A stretch of 49,904 nt of DNA, from assembly GCA_018714725.1 (NCBI GenBank), contig DVMZ01000172.1, forward strand, positions 1-49,904. The letters run 5' to 3'. The stretch's first letter is position 1, and each line of letters opens with the position of its first letter. The stretch comes from Candidatus Scatosoma pullistercoris (GTDB lineage: Bacteria; Bacillota; Clostridia; Christensenellales; Borkfalkiaceae). The notes below the pieces were generated by a model. The model searched no databases. It had not been told where the DNA came from and saw nothing but the letters and a program-made list of their open reading frames with translations. This document shows positions 42,041 to 49,904 of the stretch, piece by piece. A program made the translations under genes and the position numbers.

Positions 42041-43100
42041 ACGCAAACTCCGCCCTCCGGGTCACCGAACAGAGCACCTCGTAGGAAATGGTCCCGAGCG
42101 CCTCCGCGGTTTTGTCCGCGTCCGTCATGACGGGCGTCATCGCCCCCGGACGGCTGCCGCCCCGGCGCAGACAGGCGTCCATGCACAGCGGTGAGAGATT
42201 TTTTTCCGCGCCCGCCATGCCGTTCTTACGCTTCCGGAAAAATCCGTCCGCATACCCCACCCGCCATACGGTGAGCCGCTCCGGCAGGTTTTCCCGCTCG
42301 TTTTCGGGAGAGCTGTATCCCTGTTCTCCGAAAGAGTATTTCCGGCTCTGCGCCGCCTGCGCATAGACTTTCATGGCCTTTTTCAGACGCGGGCCGACCG
42401 CTTTTATGCCCGTCTCCGCGCCCTCCGCCACGGCCGGGAGATATCCGTACAATCCCAGGCCGATCCGCACCATGTCGAACGCAAATTCCCTTCCGAGCAA
42501 CGCGCCGTAGGTCGCGGAGAGATGACAGCAGACGTCGGGGAAATACCGCCGGCAGATTTCCCGCATCCGGACAAACAGCAGGCGCTGTCTTTCCGATTGT
42601 TCGCGGGAATGGGAACAGAGATGGGAATACAGCCCCTCCGTGCTGACAAGCGGACAACTTCTGAGAAATTTACAGACTTTTCCCAGCACGGACGCGTTCA
42701 TACCGTATCGGTTCATCCCGGTGTTCACCTGCAAATGCGCCCTTGCCGGGCGCCCCAGCCTTCCGGCTTCCCGACAGATAAGTTCCGCCGTTTTCAGATC
42801 GGGCACGGAAGCGATGAATCCGTTGACGATGAGTTCGTCGGCCATGGCTTCGTCCGAGGGGGGCGTCAGCACGAGGACGGGTCTGCCGCAGGCCGCCGTC
42901 CGGATCGCCTTTGCCTCGTCGAGCAGCGCCACCGCGAACATGTCCGCTTCGCCGCTCAGCGCACAGGCCACCGCTTCCGCGCCGTGGCCGTAAGCGTCCG
43001 CCTTCACCACCGCGCAAAGTTTCGTCCCCGTCAGCGCCCGGAACGCCCGCGCGTTGTCCTCAATGGATTTCAGATTGATTTTTGCGATAATTTTCTGCAC
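42027..43100 (-). CDS. alr: Alanine racemase
   Basis: The 357-residue PLP enzyme supplies D-alanine for the wall. The PLP lysine is in VVKADAYGHG (near 34), and VNTGMNRYG, MVRIGLGLYG and VWRVGYADGFF are typical. In the C-terminal domain the segment KYSFGEQGY aligns by eye with the usual VSYGxxY, where the tyrosine is the second catalytic base; here Phe seems to take its place, although a shifted alignment could use the later Tyr. PLCMDAC fits the (C/S)MDQ motif. Confidence 0.92.
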   Translation of the reverse strand: MQKIIAKINLKSIEDNARAFRALTGTKLCAVVKADAYGHGAEAVACALSGEADMFAVALLDEAKAIRTAACGRPVLVLTPPSDEAMADELIVNGFIASVPDLKTAELICREAGRLGRPARAHLQVNTGMNRYGMNASVLGKVCKFLRSCPLVSTEGLYSHLCSHSREQSERQRLLFVRMREICRRYFPDVCCHLSATYGALLGREFAFDMVRIGLGLYGYLPAVAEGAETGIKAVGPRLKKAMKVYAQAAQSRKYSFGEQGYSSPENERENLPERLTVWRVGYADGFFRKRKNGMAGAEKNLSPLCMDACLRRGGSRPGAMTPVMTDADKTAEALGTISYEVLCSVTRRAEFAYDYR

Positions 43101-43219
43101 ATATCATGATATGCGCCGCGCCCCCGCAATGTGACGGAAACAGAAAATTTTTCCTTGCCGCGCAAAACCGGACTTTGAATACTCCCGGACTTGCGGGCTT
43201 CCGGCCGGAGCGCAGAAAA

Positions 43220-43915
43220 TTATTCGTAAATAATCCTGCGGCAGTTCTCGCATTCGATGACGCCGCCGCCGCTGAGTTTGCCGCGCGCGGCAAGCGGGGG
43301 TTCCATTCCGCAGAAGGGACAGCGGTTGTCTTTGAGTTTTCCGACGACGGGGAACACCTTTTCCTTCCGCTTGATCTTGTATTTTTCCATCACCTGAGCG
43401 GGAATTTCCTTTCCGGCGACCTGCAACTCCGCCTCGATCGCCTTGCGTTCTCCCTCTTTGGAGGCCTTGACGGCATTGTATTTCTCGTAGGCGTCCTTGT
43501 ACTGCTTCTGCATCGCGATCACCTGCTTTTTCAGTTTCTGGTATTCGTCGTGCGTCGCGTTGATTGCCGCCGTAAGCGTCGCGAGATCCGCCTTGATCTT
43601 CTTCAGCTGATCGGAAAGGGAGAGCGCGCTCTTTTTATAGAACGCGATGTCCGCGCCGCCCGCCACCAATTCGTCGATGTGGGCGAAATCCTTCAGCGTG
43701 TCCTCCATTCTCAGGTATTTTTTGGTCAGTTCGATCGCCTCGTTTTTCAGCTGCGTCGCCTTCGCGTCGTAACCGTCCAGTTTGTCCGCCGCCGTTTCGA
43801 GGAATTTTTTCGCCTTGACGTATTCCTTGCGCTCCTCGCAGCCCGCAAGTTCCCGTTCCAGCGCATACAGCCGCTTGTCGATTTCCTGATAGTTCAAAAT
43901 TGCCTGCAAATCCAT
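43220..43915 (-). CDS. Coiled-coil protein with C4 zinc ribbon
   Basis: The 231-residue protein is mostly charged coiled coil (about 5-190) and ends in a zinc ribbon with CPFCG and CENCRR. This architecture (DUF164/zf-RING_7 family) is regularly encoded beside nif3, as here, 15 bp after its stop. GGAGG lies ahead of the ATG at 43915. The molecular function is unknown. Confidence 0.88.
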   Translation of the reverse strand: MDLQAILNYQEIDKRLYALERELAGCEERKEYVKAKKFLETAADKLDGYDAKATQLKNEAIELTKKYLRMEDTLKDFAHIDELVAGGADIAFYKKSALSLSDQLKKIKADLATLTAAINATHDEYQKLKKQVIAMQKQYKDAYEKYNAVKASKEGERKAIEAELQVAGKEIPAQVMEKYKIKRKEKVFPVVGKLKDNRCPFCGMEPPLAARGKLSGGGVIECENCRRIIYE

Positions 43916-43930
43916 AATTCACTCCTCCCG

Positions 43931-44740
43931 TCAGAGCAGTTCTTCGTCCGTATGGAACACACACGGCACGCCCGCCTGCCCGCGGATTTTGCGATAATAT
44001 TTTTCAAAGCCGTAATTTTCCGAGGCATAGTGGGTGAGTTGCACCACCGCCAGCCCCGTTTCCGACGCAAGCGTCAGAATGTGATGTTTGAAGTCGGACG
44101 ACACGACGACGTCCGCGCCTTCGCGCAGGGCAAATTCCAGCGAATCCTCTCCCGCGCCCGCGCCGCAGAAACTGGCCGCGCGGCATATTTTCCGTTCCGC
44201 CCGGCCGTACACCTCGACCCGGCGGGCGCCCAGTCCGGTTTTCACCGCTTCCGCAAACGCCGACAGCGGCAGTTCCCGGACGCCGTAGGCCCGGCCGTAA
44301 CCGCAACCTTCTCCGCTCAGCGGCTGCATCACGGCGGGCTTTGCCGTTCCGGCCGCACCCGTCGCCCCGCGGACCCCCTGCATCAGGCAATCGTCGATTC
44401 CTCCCGCCGCCGCGTCCAGATTGAGGTGCATGGAGACGACGGAAATGCCGTTTCTGAGACAGGCCGCGAGCTTGGCGCCCAGCGGATCCCCGACCCGGAT
44501 ATTGCCGATTCTGGAATAAATCGCGGGATGATGAGTCACGATCAGATTCGCGCCCGCTTTTTCCGCTTCCCGCACCGCCGCCGCGGACAGGTCGAGGGAA
44601 AAGAGGATTTTTCCGATGTCCGCGCCCGTATCGATCAATACGCCGCTGTTGTCGTAAGCGCCGTATTTCGCGCAGTATTCGTCGCTCAATGCCCTGGGCG
44701 CAGGCGCGTCGAGCAGAGCGTAAATTTCATTCAGTTTCAT
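43931..44740 (-). CDS. Nif3-like dinuclear metal centre protein
   Basis: The 269-residue protein has the Nif3 pattern: NSGVLIDTG near 30, IVTHHPAIYS (metal histidines), SMHLNLDAA, and the C-terminal SSDFKHHILTLASETG and LTHYASE. The family binds two metal ions; annotations as GTP cyclohydrolase type 2 are doubtful. The ATG at 44740 follows GGAG at 9 nt and overlaps trmK by 14 bp. Confidence 0.92.
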   Translation of the reverse strand: MKLNEIYALLDAPAPRALSDEYCAKYGAYDNSGVLIDTGADIGKILFSLDLSAAAVREAEKAGANLIVTHHPAIYSRIGNIRVGDPLGAKLAACLRNGISVVSMHLNLDAAAGGIDDCLMQGVRGATGAAGTAKPAVMQPLSGEGCGYGRAYGVRELPLSAFAEAVKTGLGARRVEVYGRAERKICRAASFCGAGAGEDSLEFALREGADVVVSSDFKHHILTLASETGLAVVQLTHYASENYGFEKYYRKIRGQAGVPCVFHTDEELL

Positions 44741-45404
44741 CGCCGAGCACTCCTTCCAGTCGTTTTTTGCGTTCCAGCAGCTGCGCGCGGCTCTCCTCGC
44801 CGAGCCGCTCCTCTTTGAGGTATTCCTCGACCGCGGCAAGCCGGCGGCGGGTACGTTCGAGAAAGTCCGCCGGACGTTCCCGCAGATTTTCCCTGCCGAA
44901 CTCGTATTCCTCGGGCGTATACGCCTGCGCGGCCTCGCCCGCTTTCAGGCGCCGGCCCTTGACGACGTCGTAGAACTTGCCGTCGCGGAAGGTGAAGTCC
45001 CGTTCGAGAAACGCCCCCGCGCCCACGAGATACCGCCTGAGACAGTCCGCGTTGTGCATGGGCTGAAAGACAAATTTTTCCGGCAGATAGCCGTAAAGGG
45101 GATGGGAGAGAATCCCGACGATCTCGTGCCCGCCCATGCCCGCGATCAGCACTTCGTCCGCACGCGGCAGGCCGCAGAACCCGTCTCCCAGCACCCCGAT
45201 CGCCCGGCCGGAGGATATGTAGCCGGCGAGCAGGCGCTCCGCCTTGGCCAGACTGCCTTTGCTGATGTCCGAAAACACCGCTTTTTTGCAGAGGGAATTT
45301 CCGAGCATGTATTCCGTGCAGTAACCGTGATCGCACCCCACGTCCGCGAAGACCTCCGCGGGTTCCAACAGCGAACACAGCGTTCCGATGCGTTTGGTAT
45401 ACAT
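44727..45404 (-). CDS. trmK: tRNA (adenine(22)-N1)-methyltransferase
   Basis: The 225-residue Rossmann methyltransferase has the SAM motif VFADVGCDHGYCTEYM, followed by AVFSDISKGSLAKAE and the catalytic-loop segment LIAGMGGHEIVGIL. A C-terminal coiled coil is typical of the TrmK family. It starts 4 bp after the rpoD stop. Confidence 0.93.
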   Translation of the reverse strand: MYTKRIGTLCSLLEPAEVFADVGCDHGYCTEYMLGNSLCKKAVFSDISKGSLAKAERLLAGYISSGRAIGVLGDGFCGLPRADEVLIAGMGGHEIVGILSHPLYGYLPEKFVFQPMHNADCLRRYLVGAGAFLERDFTFRDGKFYDVVKGRRLKAGEAAQAYTPEEYEFGRENLRERPADFLERTRRRLAAVEEYLKEERLGEESRAQLLERKKRLEGVLGDETE

Positions 45405-45408
45405 CGGT

Positions 45409-46461
45409 TCAGTCCAGAAAATCCTTGAGTTTCTTGCTCCTCGAAGGATGCCGGAGCTTTCTCAGCGCCTTCGCTTCGATCTGGCGGATACGCTCCCTCG
45501 TGACGTTGAACTCCTTGCCCACCTCTTCCAGGGTGCGGGGTTTGCCGTCGTCGATGCCGTAGCGGAGCCGGAGCACTTTCTCCTCGCGCGGGGTCAGGGT
45601 GTCGAGCACGTTCAGGAGCTGTTCTTTCAGCATGGTGAACGCCGCCGAATCGCTGGGGGTGGTCGTCTTTTCGTCCTCGATGAAATCGCCCAGGTGGCTG
45701 TCCTCTTCCTCGCCGATCGGCGTTTCGAGAGAGACGGGATCCTGCGCGATCTTCTGGATTTCGCACACCCGCTCTTCCGAGACCCCCATCTTTTCCGCGA
45801 TTTCCCGCGGAGTGGGTTCCCGGCCGTATTCCTGCAACAGAATGCGGGAAACCCGGGTGAGTTTGTTGATGGTCTCCACCATATGCACGGGGATACGGAT
45901 GGTACGCGCCTGATCGGCGATCGCGCGGGTGATCGACTGACGGATCCACCAGGTCGCATACGTCGAGAACTTGAATCCTTTCTGATAATCGAATTTTTCC
46001 ACCGCCTTCATCAGTCCCAGATTGCCTTCCTGAATGAGATCGAGAAAGAGCATGCCCCGGCCGACATAGCGCTTTGCAATCGACACCACCAGCCGGAGGT
46101 TGGCTTCGGAAAGCCGTTTTTTCGCGGCCTCGTCCCCGTCCTGCATGTGCTGAGCCAGCTCGATCTCCTCGTCCGCGGAAAGCAGCGGCACTTTGCCGAT
46201 ATCTTTGAGATACATCTTGACGGGGTCGTCCAGGCCGATGTCGGAAAGCGCCTGTTCAAACAATTCCTTGTCCCGCTCGTCCTCGTCCACGATCTGAATG
46301 CCCGCTTCGCCTAGGGATTTGTAAATATAATCGATCTGGTTGGGGTTGGTGTCGTACTTTTCCATGATGTCGCAAAGCGCGTTGGTGGAAATGCACCCTT
46401 TCATTTTGTAGTTGTTGATGATACCGCCTAAAATTTCATTGAGTTTCTGCTCGGATACCAT
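45409..46461 (-). CDS. rpoD: RNA polymerase primary sigma factor (SigA/RpoD)
   Basis: The 350-residue sigma-70 factor has a short region 1.1, region 1.2 (DDPVKMYLKDIGKVPLL), region 2 (AKRYVGRGMLFLDLIQEGNLGLMKAVEKFDYQ pattern and TYATWWIRQSI), region 3 and region 4 (RIRQIEAKALRKLRHP). It recognises the TTGACA/TATAAT promoters seen in this window. Preceded by dnaG at 36 bp and followed by trmK at 4 bp. Confidence 0.97.
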   Translation of the reverse strand: MVSEQKLNEILGGIINNYKMKGCISTNALCDIMEKYDTNPNQIDYIYKSLGEAGIQIVDEDERDKELFEQALSDIGLDDPVKMYLKDIGKVPLLSADEEIELAQHMQDGDEAAKKRLSEANLRLVVSIAKRYVGRGMLFLDLIQEGNLGLMKAVEKFDYQKGFKFSTYATWWIRQSITRAIADQARTIRIPVHMVETINKLTRVSRILLQEYGREPTPREIAEKMGVSEERVCEIQKIAQDPVSLETPIGEEEDSHLGDFIEDEKTTTPSDSAAFTMLKEQLLNVLDTLTPREEKVLRLRYGIDDGKPRTLEEVGKEFNVTRERIRQIEAKALRKLRHPSRSKKLKDFLD

Positions 46462-46497
46462 GTTTTATCCTCCGTTTGATACCGGAACGGCCGCCGT

Positions 46498-48288
46498 TTA
46501 TTTTCCGCCGCCGTTTCTTTTGAGCCGTTTGGTGTATTCGTTGATTTCGCGGGCGATTTCCTTGCGCTTTTCCGCGTCCCGCTCCGTCTCGAAAAGACGT
46601 TTGTACCGTTCGATTCTGTCCCGCAGGTTCTCCTCTTCCAGCGTGCGGACGCTGTCGCGGAAAAACCGCTCCGCCACCGGCCCGGACAGCTTGTCCCCGT
46701 AGTTGAGATCGAGGATCTCGTTGAACTCCGGACTGTCCTCGTCCAGAATCTCGAAGAGTTCCGAAGGGCGCACTCTGTCCCCGTTGCGGGCGCAGGCAGA
46801 AATATATTCCGCTATGATTTTATGCACATTATCGTCAAATTCGATACCTTCAAAGTCGCAATTTTCCGCATAGGGAGCGGAAAAAAGTTTTGCCGCCAGC
46901 ACAAACCGCGCCGCTTTTTTATACTTGTCCGCACCCGTTTCCGAAGGAGGCGGCAGATAAATTTCCGTCTGTTTCCGCTCCGCGGGCAAATTGTGCAGAT
47001 CCCGTTCCAGGGACTGATAGGTGATTCCCGTCTTTTCGCGCAGCTTTTTGAGAAGGTCCTCTTTCTCGCTTTCGCTCTCCGCCGTGCGGACCACCTTCAG
47101 CGCTTCCGAAAGAAAAGCCCGCTTTTCCTCCGATTTTCCAAGATCGTATTTCTGTTCGAGGGAATGGATTTTATAATCGATGAGCGGCATGGCCGCGTCC
47201 AGACAATTTTGGTAGGCGTCCGCGCCCTGTTTGACCACATCGTCCGGGTCCAGCCCGTCCGGCAGCGGCACCACTTTTACGTTCAGATTTTCGTCTTTGA
47301 GAATTTCCAGTCCCCTCAGATCCGCCTTCTGTCCCGCGAAATCCCCGTCGTAACTGATGAGCACGTTCTCCGAATACCGCTTGACCAACCTCGCCTGGTC
47401 TTTGGTCAACGAGGTACCCATGGAAGCGACGACGTTTCTGAATCCCGCCTGATACAGGGAAATTGTATCCATGTATCCCTCGACGACGATCACTTCGCGG
47501 ATGGTCTGTTCGCGCTTGAGTTTTTTGAGAAGATTGATGTTATAGAGGGTTTTGCTCTTGTTGAACACCATCGTTTCCTTGGTGTTCTTGTATTTGGCGA
47601 AATCGGCTTTTTCCAGCAGTCTGCCGCCGAACGCCACCACTTCGTCAAAGGCGTTGATGATGGGAAAAATCAGCCTTCCGCCCTGGGAATCGATGAGTTT
47701 TCCGTTTTTCGATTCGGTCAGAACGCCGCTGTCGGTCAGTTCCTCTCTGGTATATCCCTTTCCCGCGAGATAATCGGGCAGGGAATAGAAATCGAGCGAA
47801 GCGCCCAGCCCGAATTTCTTCACCGTGGTGGGGGAAAGTTTGCGGCGGGAAATGTATTCCAGGTGTGCCTGCGCGCTTCCGCCGTACAGATTGGCGAGAT
47901 AAAACTTCGCGCTGTCCAGCAGAATTTTCACCATGGTATCCCGCTTGCGTTTGAGCTCCGCCGCCCGTTCGTTGTCGAAATCTCCTTCGGGCACCGGCAT
48001 TTTCGCACGCGCGGCGAGAATGCGGACGGCGCCCATGAAATCAGTGGATTCCATTTCCTGCACAAATTTCACCACGTCTCCGGAAACGCCGCAGCCGAAA
48101 CAGTGATAAAACTGATCGGCTTCGTTTACGGCAAAAGACGGGGTCTTTTCATGATGAAAGGGACAGCAGGCCCAGTAGTTTCCGCCCTTCCGGTCCAGCG
48201 CGACGTAGTTGCCGATCACCTCCACGATGTTGTTTTTTTGTTTGAGTTCCTGCATATAGCGGGGATCGATGCCTCTCCCGCCGCTCAT
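46498..48288 (-). CDS. dnaG: DNA primase
   Basis: The 596-residue primase has the CHC2 zinc domain (CPFHHEKTPSF ... YHCFGCGVSGD, about 40-66), the RNA polymerase core with LIFPI and the Toprim motif VIVVEGYMDTISL, and a C-terminal DnaB-binding helical part. It makes RNA primers for lagging-strand synthesis. The ATG at 48288 overlaps the dgt stop as ATGA. Confidence 0.97.
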   Translation of the reverse strand: MSGGRGIDPRYMQELKQKNNIVEVIGNYVALDRKGGNYWACCPFHHEKTPSFAVNEADQFYHCFGCGVSGDVVKFVQEMESTDFMGAVRILAARAKMPVPEGDFDNERAAELKRKRDTMVKILLDSAKFYLANLYGGSAQAHLEYISRRKLSPTTVKKFGLGASLDFYSLPDYLAGKGYTREELTDSGVLTESKNGKLIDSQGGRLIFPIINAFDEVVAFGGRLLEKADFAKYKNTKETMVFNKSKTLYNINLLKKLKREQTIREVIVVEGYMDTISLYQAGFRNVVASMGTSLTKDQARLVKRYSENVLISYDGDFAGQKADLRGLEILKDENLNVKVVPLPDGLDPDDVVKQGADAYQNCLDAAMPLIDYKIHSLEQKYDLGKSEEKRAFLSEALKVVRTAESESEKEDLLKKLREKTGITYQSLERDLHNLPAERKQTEIYLPPPSETGADKYKKAARFVLAAKLFSAPYAENCDFEGIEFDDNVHKIIAEYISACARNGDRVRPSELFEILDEDSPEFNEILDLNYGDKLSGPVAERFFRDSVRTLEEENLRDRIERYKRLFETERDAEKRKEIAREINEYTKRLKRNGGGK

Positions 48289-49310
48289 ACCGTAACACCT
48301 CCCAGGGAAAAAGTTTCGGGAATAAACAATCCTTCAAACACGCCGATCGCATACCTGTCCGTCATTCCCGAAAGATAATCGCAGACGATCTGTTCTTTCG
48401 GCGCGTTTTCGGCCAGAGCGAGATACTGCTCCGGCAGACGCTCGGGATATCTGAGAAAATATCCGTACATCGCCGTCAGCATTCTCTCCGCCCTGTCCTG
48501 CATGGATTTGTTGGTCAGAGAATAAATATTCCGGAACATGAAGGAACGCAGTTCGTTCATCGCGTCCGCCACATTTTCCGACATATGCACGCCGTCCGTA
48601 CCCGCGGAACGGAGATAAATATCGGTGATGACGGTGTTGATGCGCTCCCGCGTGGCATGTCCCAGCACTTCCGCCGCGTTTTTAGGCAGATCGGAATCTT
48701 TGAGGATCCCCGCCCGGATCGCGTCCTCGATGTCATGATTGATATAGGCAATCCGATCGGCCAGGGATACGGCGACGCCTTCCAGAGTGGCGGGATGTCC
48801 GGAACTCTTATGCTGTAAAATCCCGTCCCGGACCTCCGCCGTCAGATTCAGCCCGCGTCCGTCCTTCTCGATGACGTCCACCACCCGAAGGGATTGAACA
48901 TTGTGCTCGAATCCGGAGGGAGACAGCTTGTCCAGCACCCGTTCTCCGACATGTCCGAAGGGGGTATGTCCGAGATCATGGCCGAGCGCAATCGCTTCCG
49001 CCAGATCCTCGTTGAGAGCGAGCGCGCGGGCGATGGCACGGGCGATCTGCGCCACGTCCAGGGTGTGCGTCAGCCGGGTGATGTAATGATCCCCTTCCGG
49101 CGCAAAAAACACCTGCGTCTTGTTTTTCAGGCGCTTGAAGGAATTGCTGTAAATAATCCTGTCCCTGTCCCGCTGAAAATCGGTGCGGAACGCACAGGGC
49201 ACCTCCTTCCTCGCCCGCCCCGCCGTCTCTGCGGATTTCTTCGCGTACGGGGAAAGATAGCGCGATTCCATTTCGTACGTCCGTTCCTTTACAGGACGTC
49301 CTTCCGTCAT
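48285..49310 (-). CDS. dgt: Deoxyguanosinetriphosphate triphosphohydrolase-like HD protein
   Basis: The 341-residue HD-domain protein begins with a charged N-terminus, then FQRDRDRIIYSNSFKRLKNKTQV, the first metal histidine in RLTHTLDVAQ, the HD pair in ALGHDLGHTPFGH, and a later Asp in SLADRIAYINHD, as in Dgt family members. They hydrolyse dNTPs to nucleosides and triphosphate. GGAGGAGGAAG precedes the ATG. It heads the operon dgt-dnaG-rpoD-trmK-nif3-zinc ribbon. Confidence 0.9.
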   Translation of the reverse strand: MTEGRPVKERTYEMESRYLSPYAKKSAETAGRARKEVPCAFRTDFQRDRDRIIYSNSFKRLKNKTQVFFAPEGDHYITRLTHTLDVAQIARAIARALALNEDLAEAIALGHDLGHTPFGHVGERVLDKLSPSGFEHNVQSLRVVDVIEKDGRGLNLTAEVRDGILQHKSSGHPATLEGVAVSLADRIAYINHDIEDAIRAGILKDSDLPKNAAEVLGHATRERINTVITDIYLRSAGTDGVHMSENVADAMNELRSFMFRNIYSLTNKSMQDRAERMLTAMYGYFLRYPERLPEQYLALAENAPKEQIVCDYLSGMTDRYAIGVFEGLFIPETFSLGGVTV

Positions 49311-49785
49311 CTTCCTCCTCCTTTTTCGGGCTGCCGTCCTTTCCCGTTCCCGGCCCGCCGGGCCCGGACACCCGTCCGATCTTCCGGCCCTAACTCGCCT
49401 CCTGCACTTGTATTTGCCCGCTCTTATTTGTCCGCTCTCCCCGACTTTTCCGGAATTTCAAAAAAGGACAGAGCTTTTCCGGCATTGCGGGGAAATCTTA
49501 GGCACTCCGGAATCTCGGGAAACTCCGAAGTTTCCGGAGTGCAGAACGTACAAAAAAACGCCCCCGGAAAGCGGCATCTGACAGTTCCCGACAATTTAAC
49601 AATAATATATACGATTTTTCCCCGCCCTTTTCCTCTTTTTTTTCGCAAAAAACAAGGATTTTTTTGTTTTTCCCGCCCGGAGAAGCCGAAAACTGCCTTT
49701 CCTGCCGTGCCGAAAGATTTTCAACAGCCGTAAGACCGACCGGAATGCTCCCGTGCCTCTGTGGATTTTCAGAAATAAATTCAAA
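49311..49785. other. Intergenic region upstream of dgt
   Basis: No supported gene is present in about 475 bp. It contains the nested inverted repeat at 49502-49542 and, on the minus strand, a G/C-rich stretch followed by seven T residues (49553-49559), which could end a transcript entering from the right. A clear dgt promoter was not found. Confidence 0.45.
49502..49542. repeat. Nested inverted repeat upstream of dgt
   Basis: GCACTCCGGAA (49502-49512) pairs with TTCCGGAGTGC (49532-49542); the 19-nt loop contains a smaller repeat AACT-CCGA-AGTT (49521-49532). No T-run follows on either strand. Confidence 0.6.
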
Positions 49786-49904
49786 ACCACCAGTGAACTG
49801 GTAGTTTGCACATACCCTAAAAGGGTTTAGTTGCCGGCACACCCGTCAACGGGTATCGAAATTTGGCAACGCATCACTATCTCGGGCAGCCGCTATGTCG
49901 CGGC
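49786..49904 (-). mobile_element. Structured end resembling an IS200/IS605-type element with omega-RNA-like fold
   Basis: Four close hairpins fill the last 119 bp: ACCACCAGT/ACTGGTAGT (49786-49805), ACCCT/AGGGT (49814-49826), ACCCGT/ACGGGT (49841-49854) and GCCGC/GCGGC (49889-49904). An outer stem, GTTGCC (49830-49835) with GGCAAC (49865-49870), encloses the third. Such dense stems at the 3' end of a gene resemble the right end of tnpB-carrying elements, where an omega RNA overlaps the CDS end. The element body would lie beyond the right edge; the assignment is by resemblance only. Confidence 0.4.
49846..49904 (-). CDS. Possible C-terminal end of a transposon-encoded protein
   Basis: On the minus strand a frame open at the window edge reads RDIAAARDSDALPNFDTR and stops at TGA (49846-49848). 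It overlaps the stem-loops of the putative element end, as the end of tnpB overlaps its omega RNA. Only 18 residues are visible, so identity is not established. Confidence 0.25.
   Translation of the reverse strand, partial: RDIAAARDSDALPNFDTR

Noticed and set aside
1..49904. tRNA, rRNA or CRISPR array
   Set aside because: No cloverleaf with conserved TTCGA-type arms, no rRNA core sequence and no regularly spaced repeats were seen.

Overview
The window looks like a chromosomal segment of a Gram-positive Clostridia-type bacterium with a GC content in the mid-50s (judged by eye). Evidence for this is the gene order ispG / polC-like / rimP / nusA / ylxR / ylxQ / infB / rbfA / nrnA, the dgt-dnaG-rpoD-trmK-nif3 block, a YlbJ-type sporulation membrane protein, a CdaA diadenylate cyclase, Shine-Dalgarno sequences of the AGGAGG type and SigA-like TTGACA/TATAAT promoters. 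An uncultured, possibly spore-forming gut lineage such as Christensenellales would fit, but that placement is inference. Nearly all genes lie on the minus strand; only the rhamnose regulator, a polysaccharide deacetylase, ylbJ and one small basic ORF are on the plus strand.

Layout. 1-5604: an L-rhamnose catabolic operon (rhaB-rhaA-rhaD-rhaM-fucO, minus strand; fucO is cut by the window edge) divergent from a DeoR-type regulator. Two SigA-like promoters and a 10-bp-spaced direct-repeat operator lie between them. 5768-10894: envelope and carbohydrate genes (polysaccharide deacetylase, acyl esterase, LTA-synthase-like sulfatase) surrounding a two-gene transcription unit of very small proteins, one resembling the start of Bacillus-type surface/exosporium proteins and one extremely cysteine-rich. 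11052-16432: aspartate kinase, a 35-residue membrane microprotein where cdaR would be expected, CdaA, HolA and a ComEC without its C-terminal domain. 16595-23440: the accessory part of the window, with a giant DUF4011 helicase/nuclease protein, an XRE repressor with two palindromic operators and a consensus promoter firing into a Lys/Arg-rich ORF. 23556-34769: the translation/transcription operon (nusA-infB), ispG, nrdR and rarA; at the polC position there is only a 528-residue exonuclease protein with no PHP or polymerase domain. 34909-43100: patatin-like protein, ylbJ, pheA, aroF, coaD, rsmD, a membrane protein of unknown function, 5-FCL and alanine racemase. 43220-49310: zinc-ribbon protein, Nif3, TrmK, RpoD, DnaG and Dgt, the macromolecular synthesis operon. 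49786-49904: a densely folded sequence resembling the end of an IS200/IS605-type element with an omega-RNA-like fold, running off the window.

How the parts work together: rhamnose is isomerised, phosphorylated and split to DHAP and lactaldehyde, which FucO reduces to propanediol. RimP, NusA, InfB and RbfA act on transcription and ribosome assembly; Dgt, DnaG and RpoD act on nucleotide pools, priming and promoter recognition. The most unusual loci are the polymerase-less PolC, the CdaR-anchor microprotein, the cysteine-rich pair, the XRE switch next to the DUF4011 helicase, and the structured element at the right edge. No tRNA, rRNA or CRISPR array was seen.
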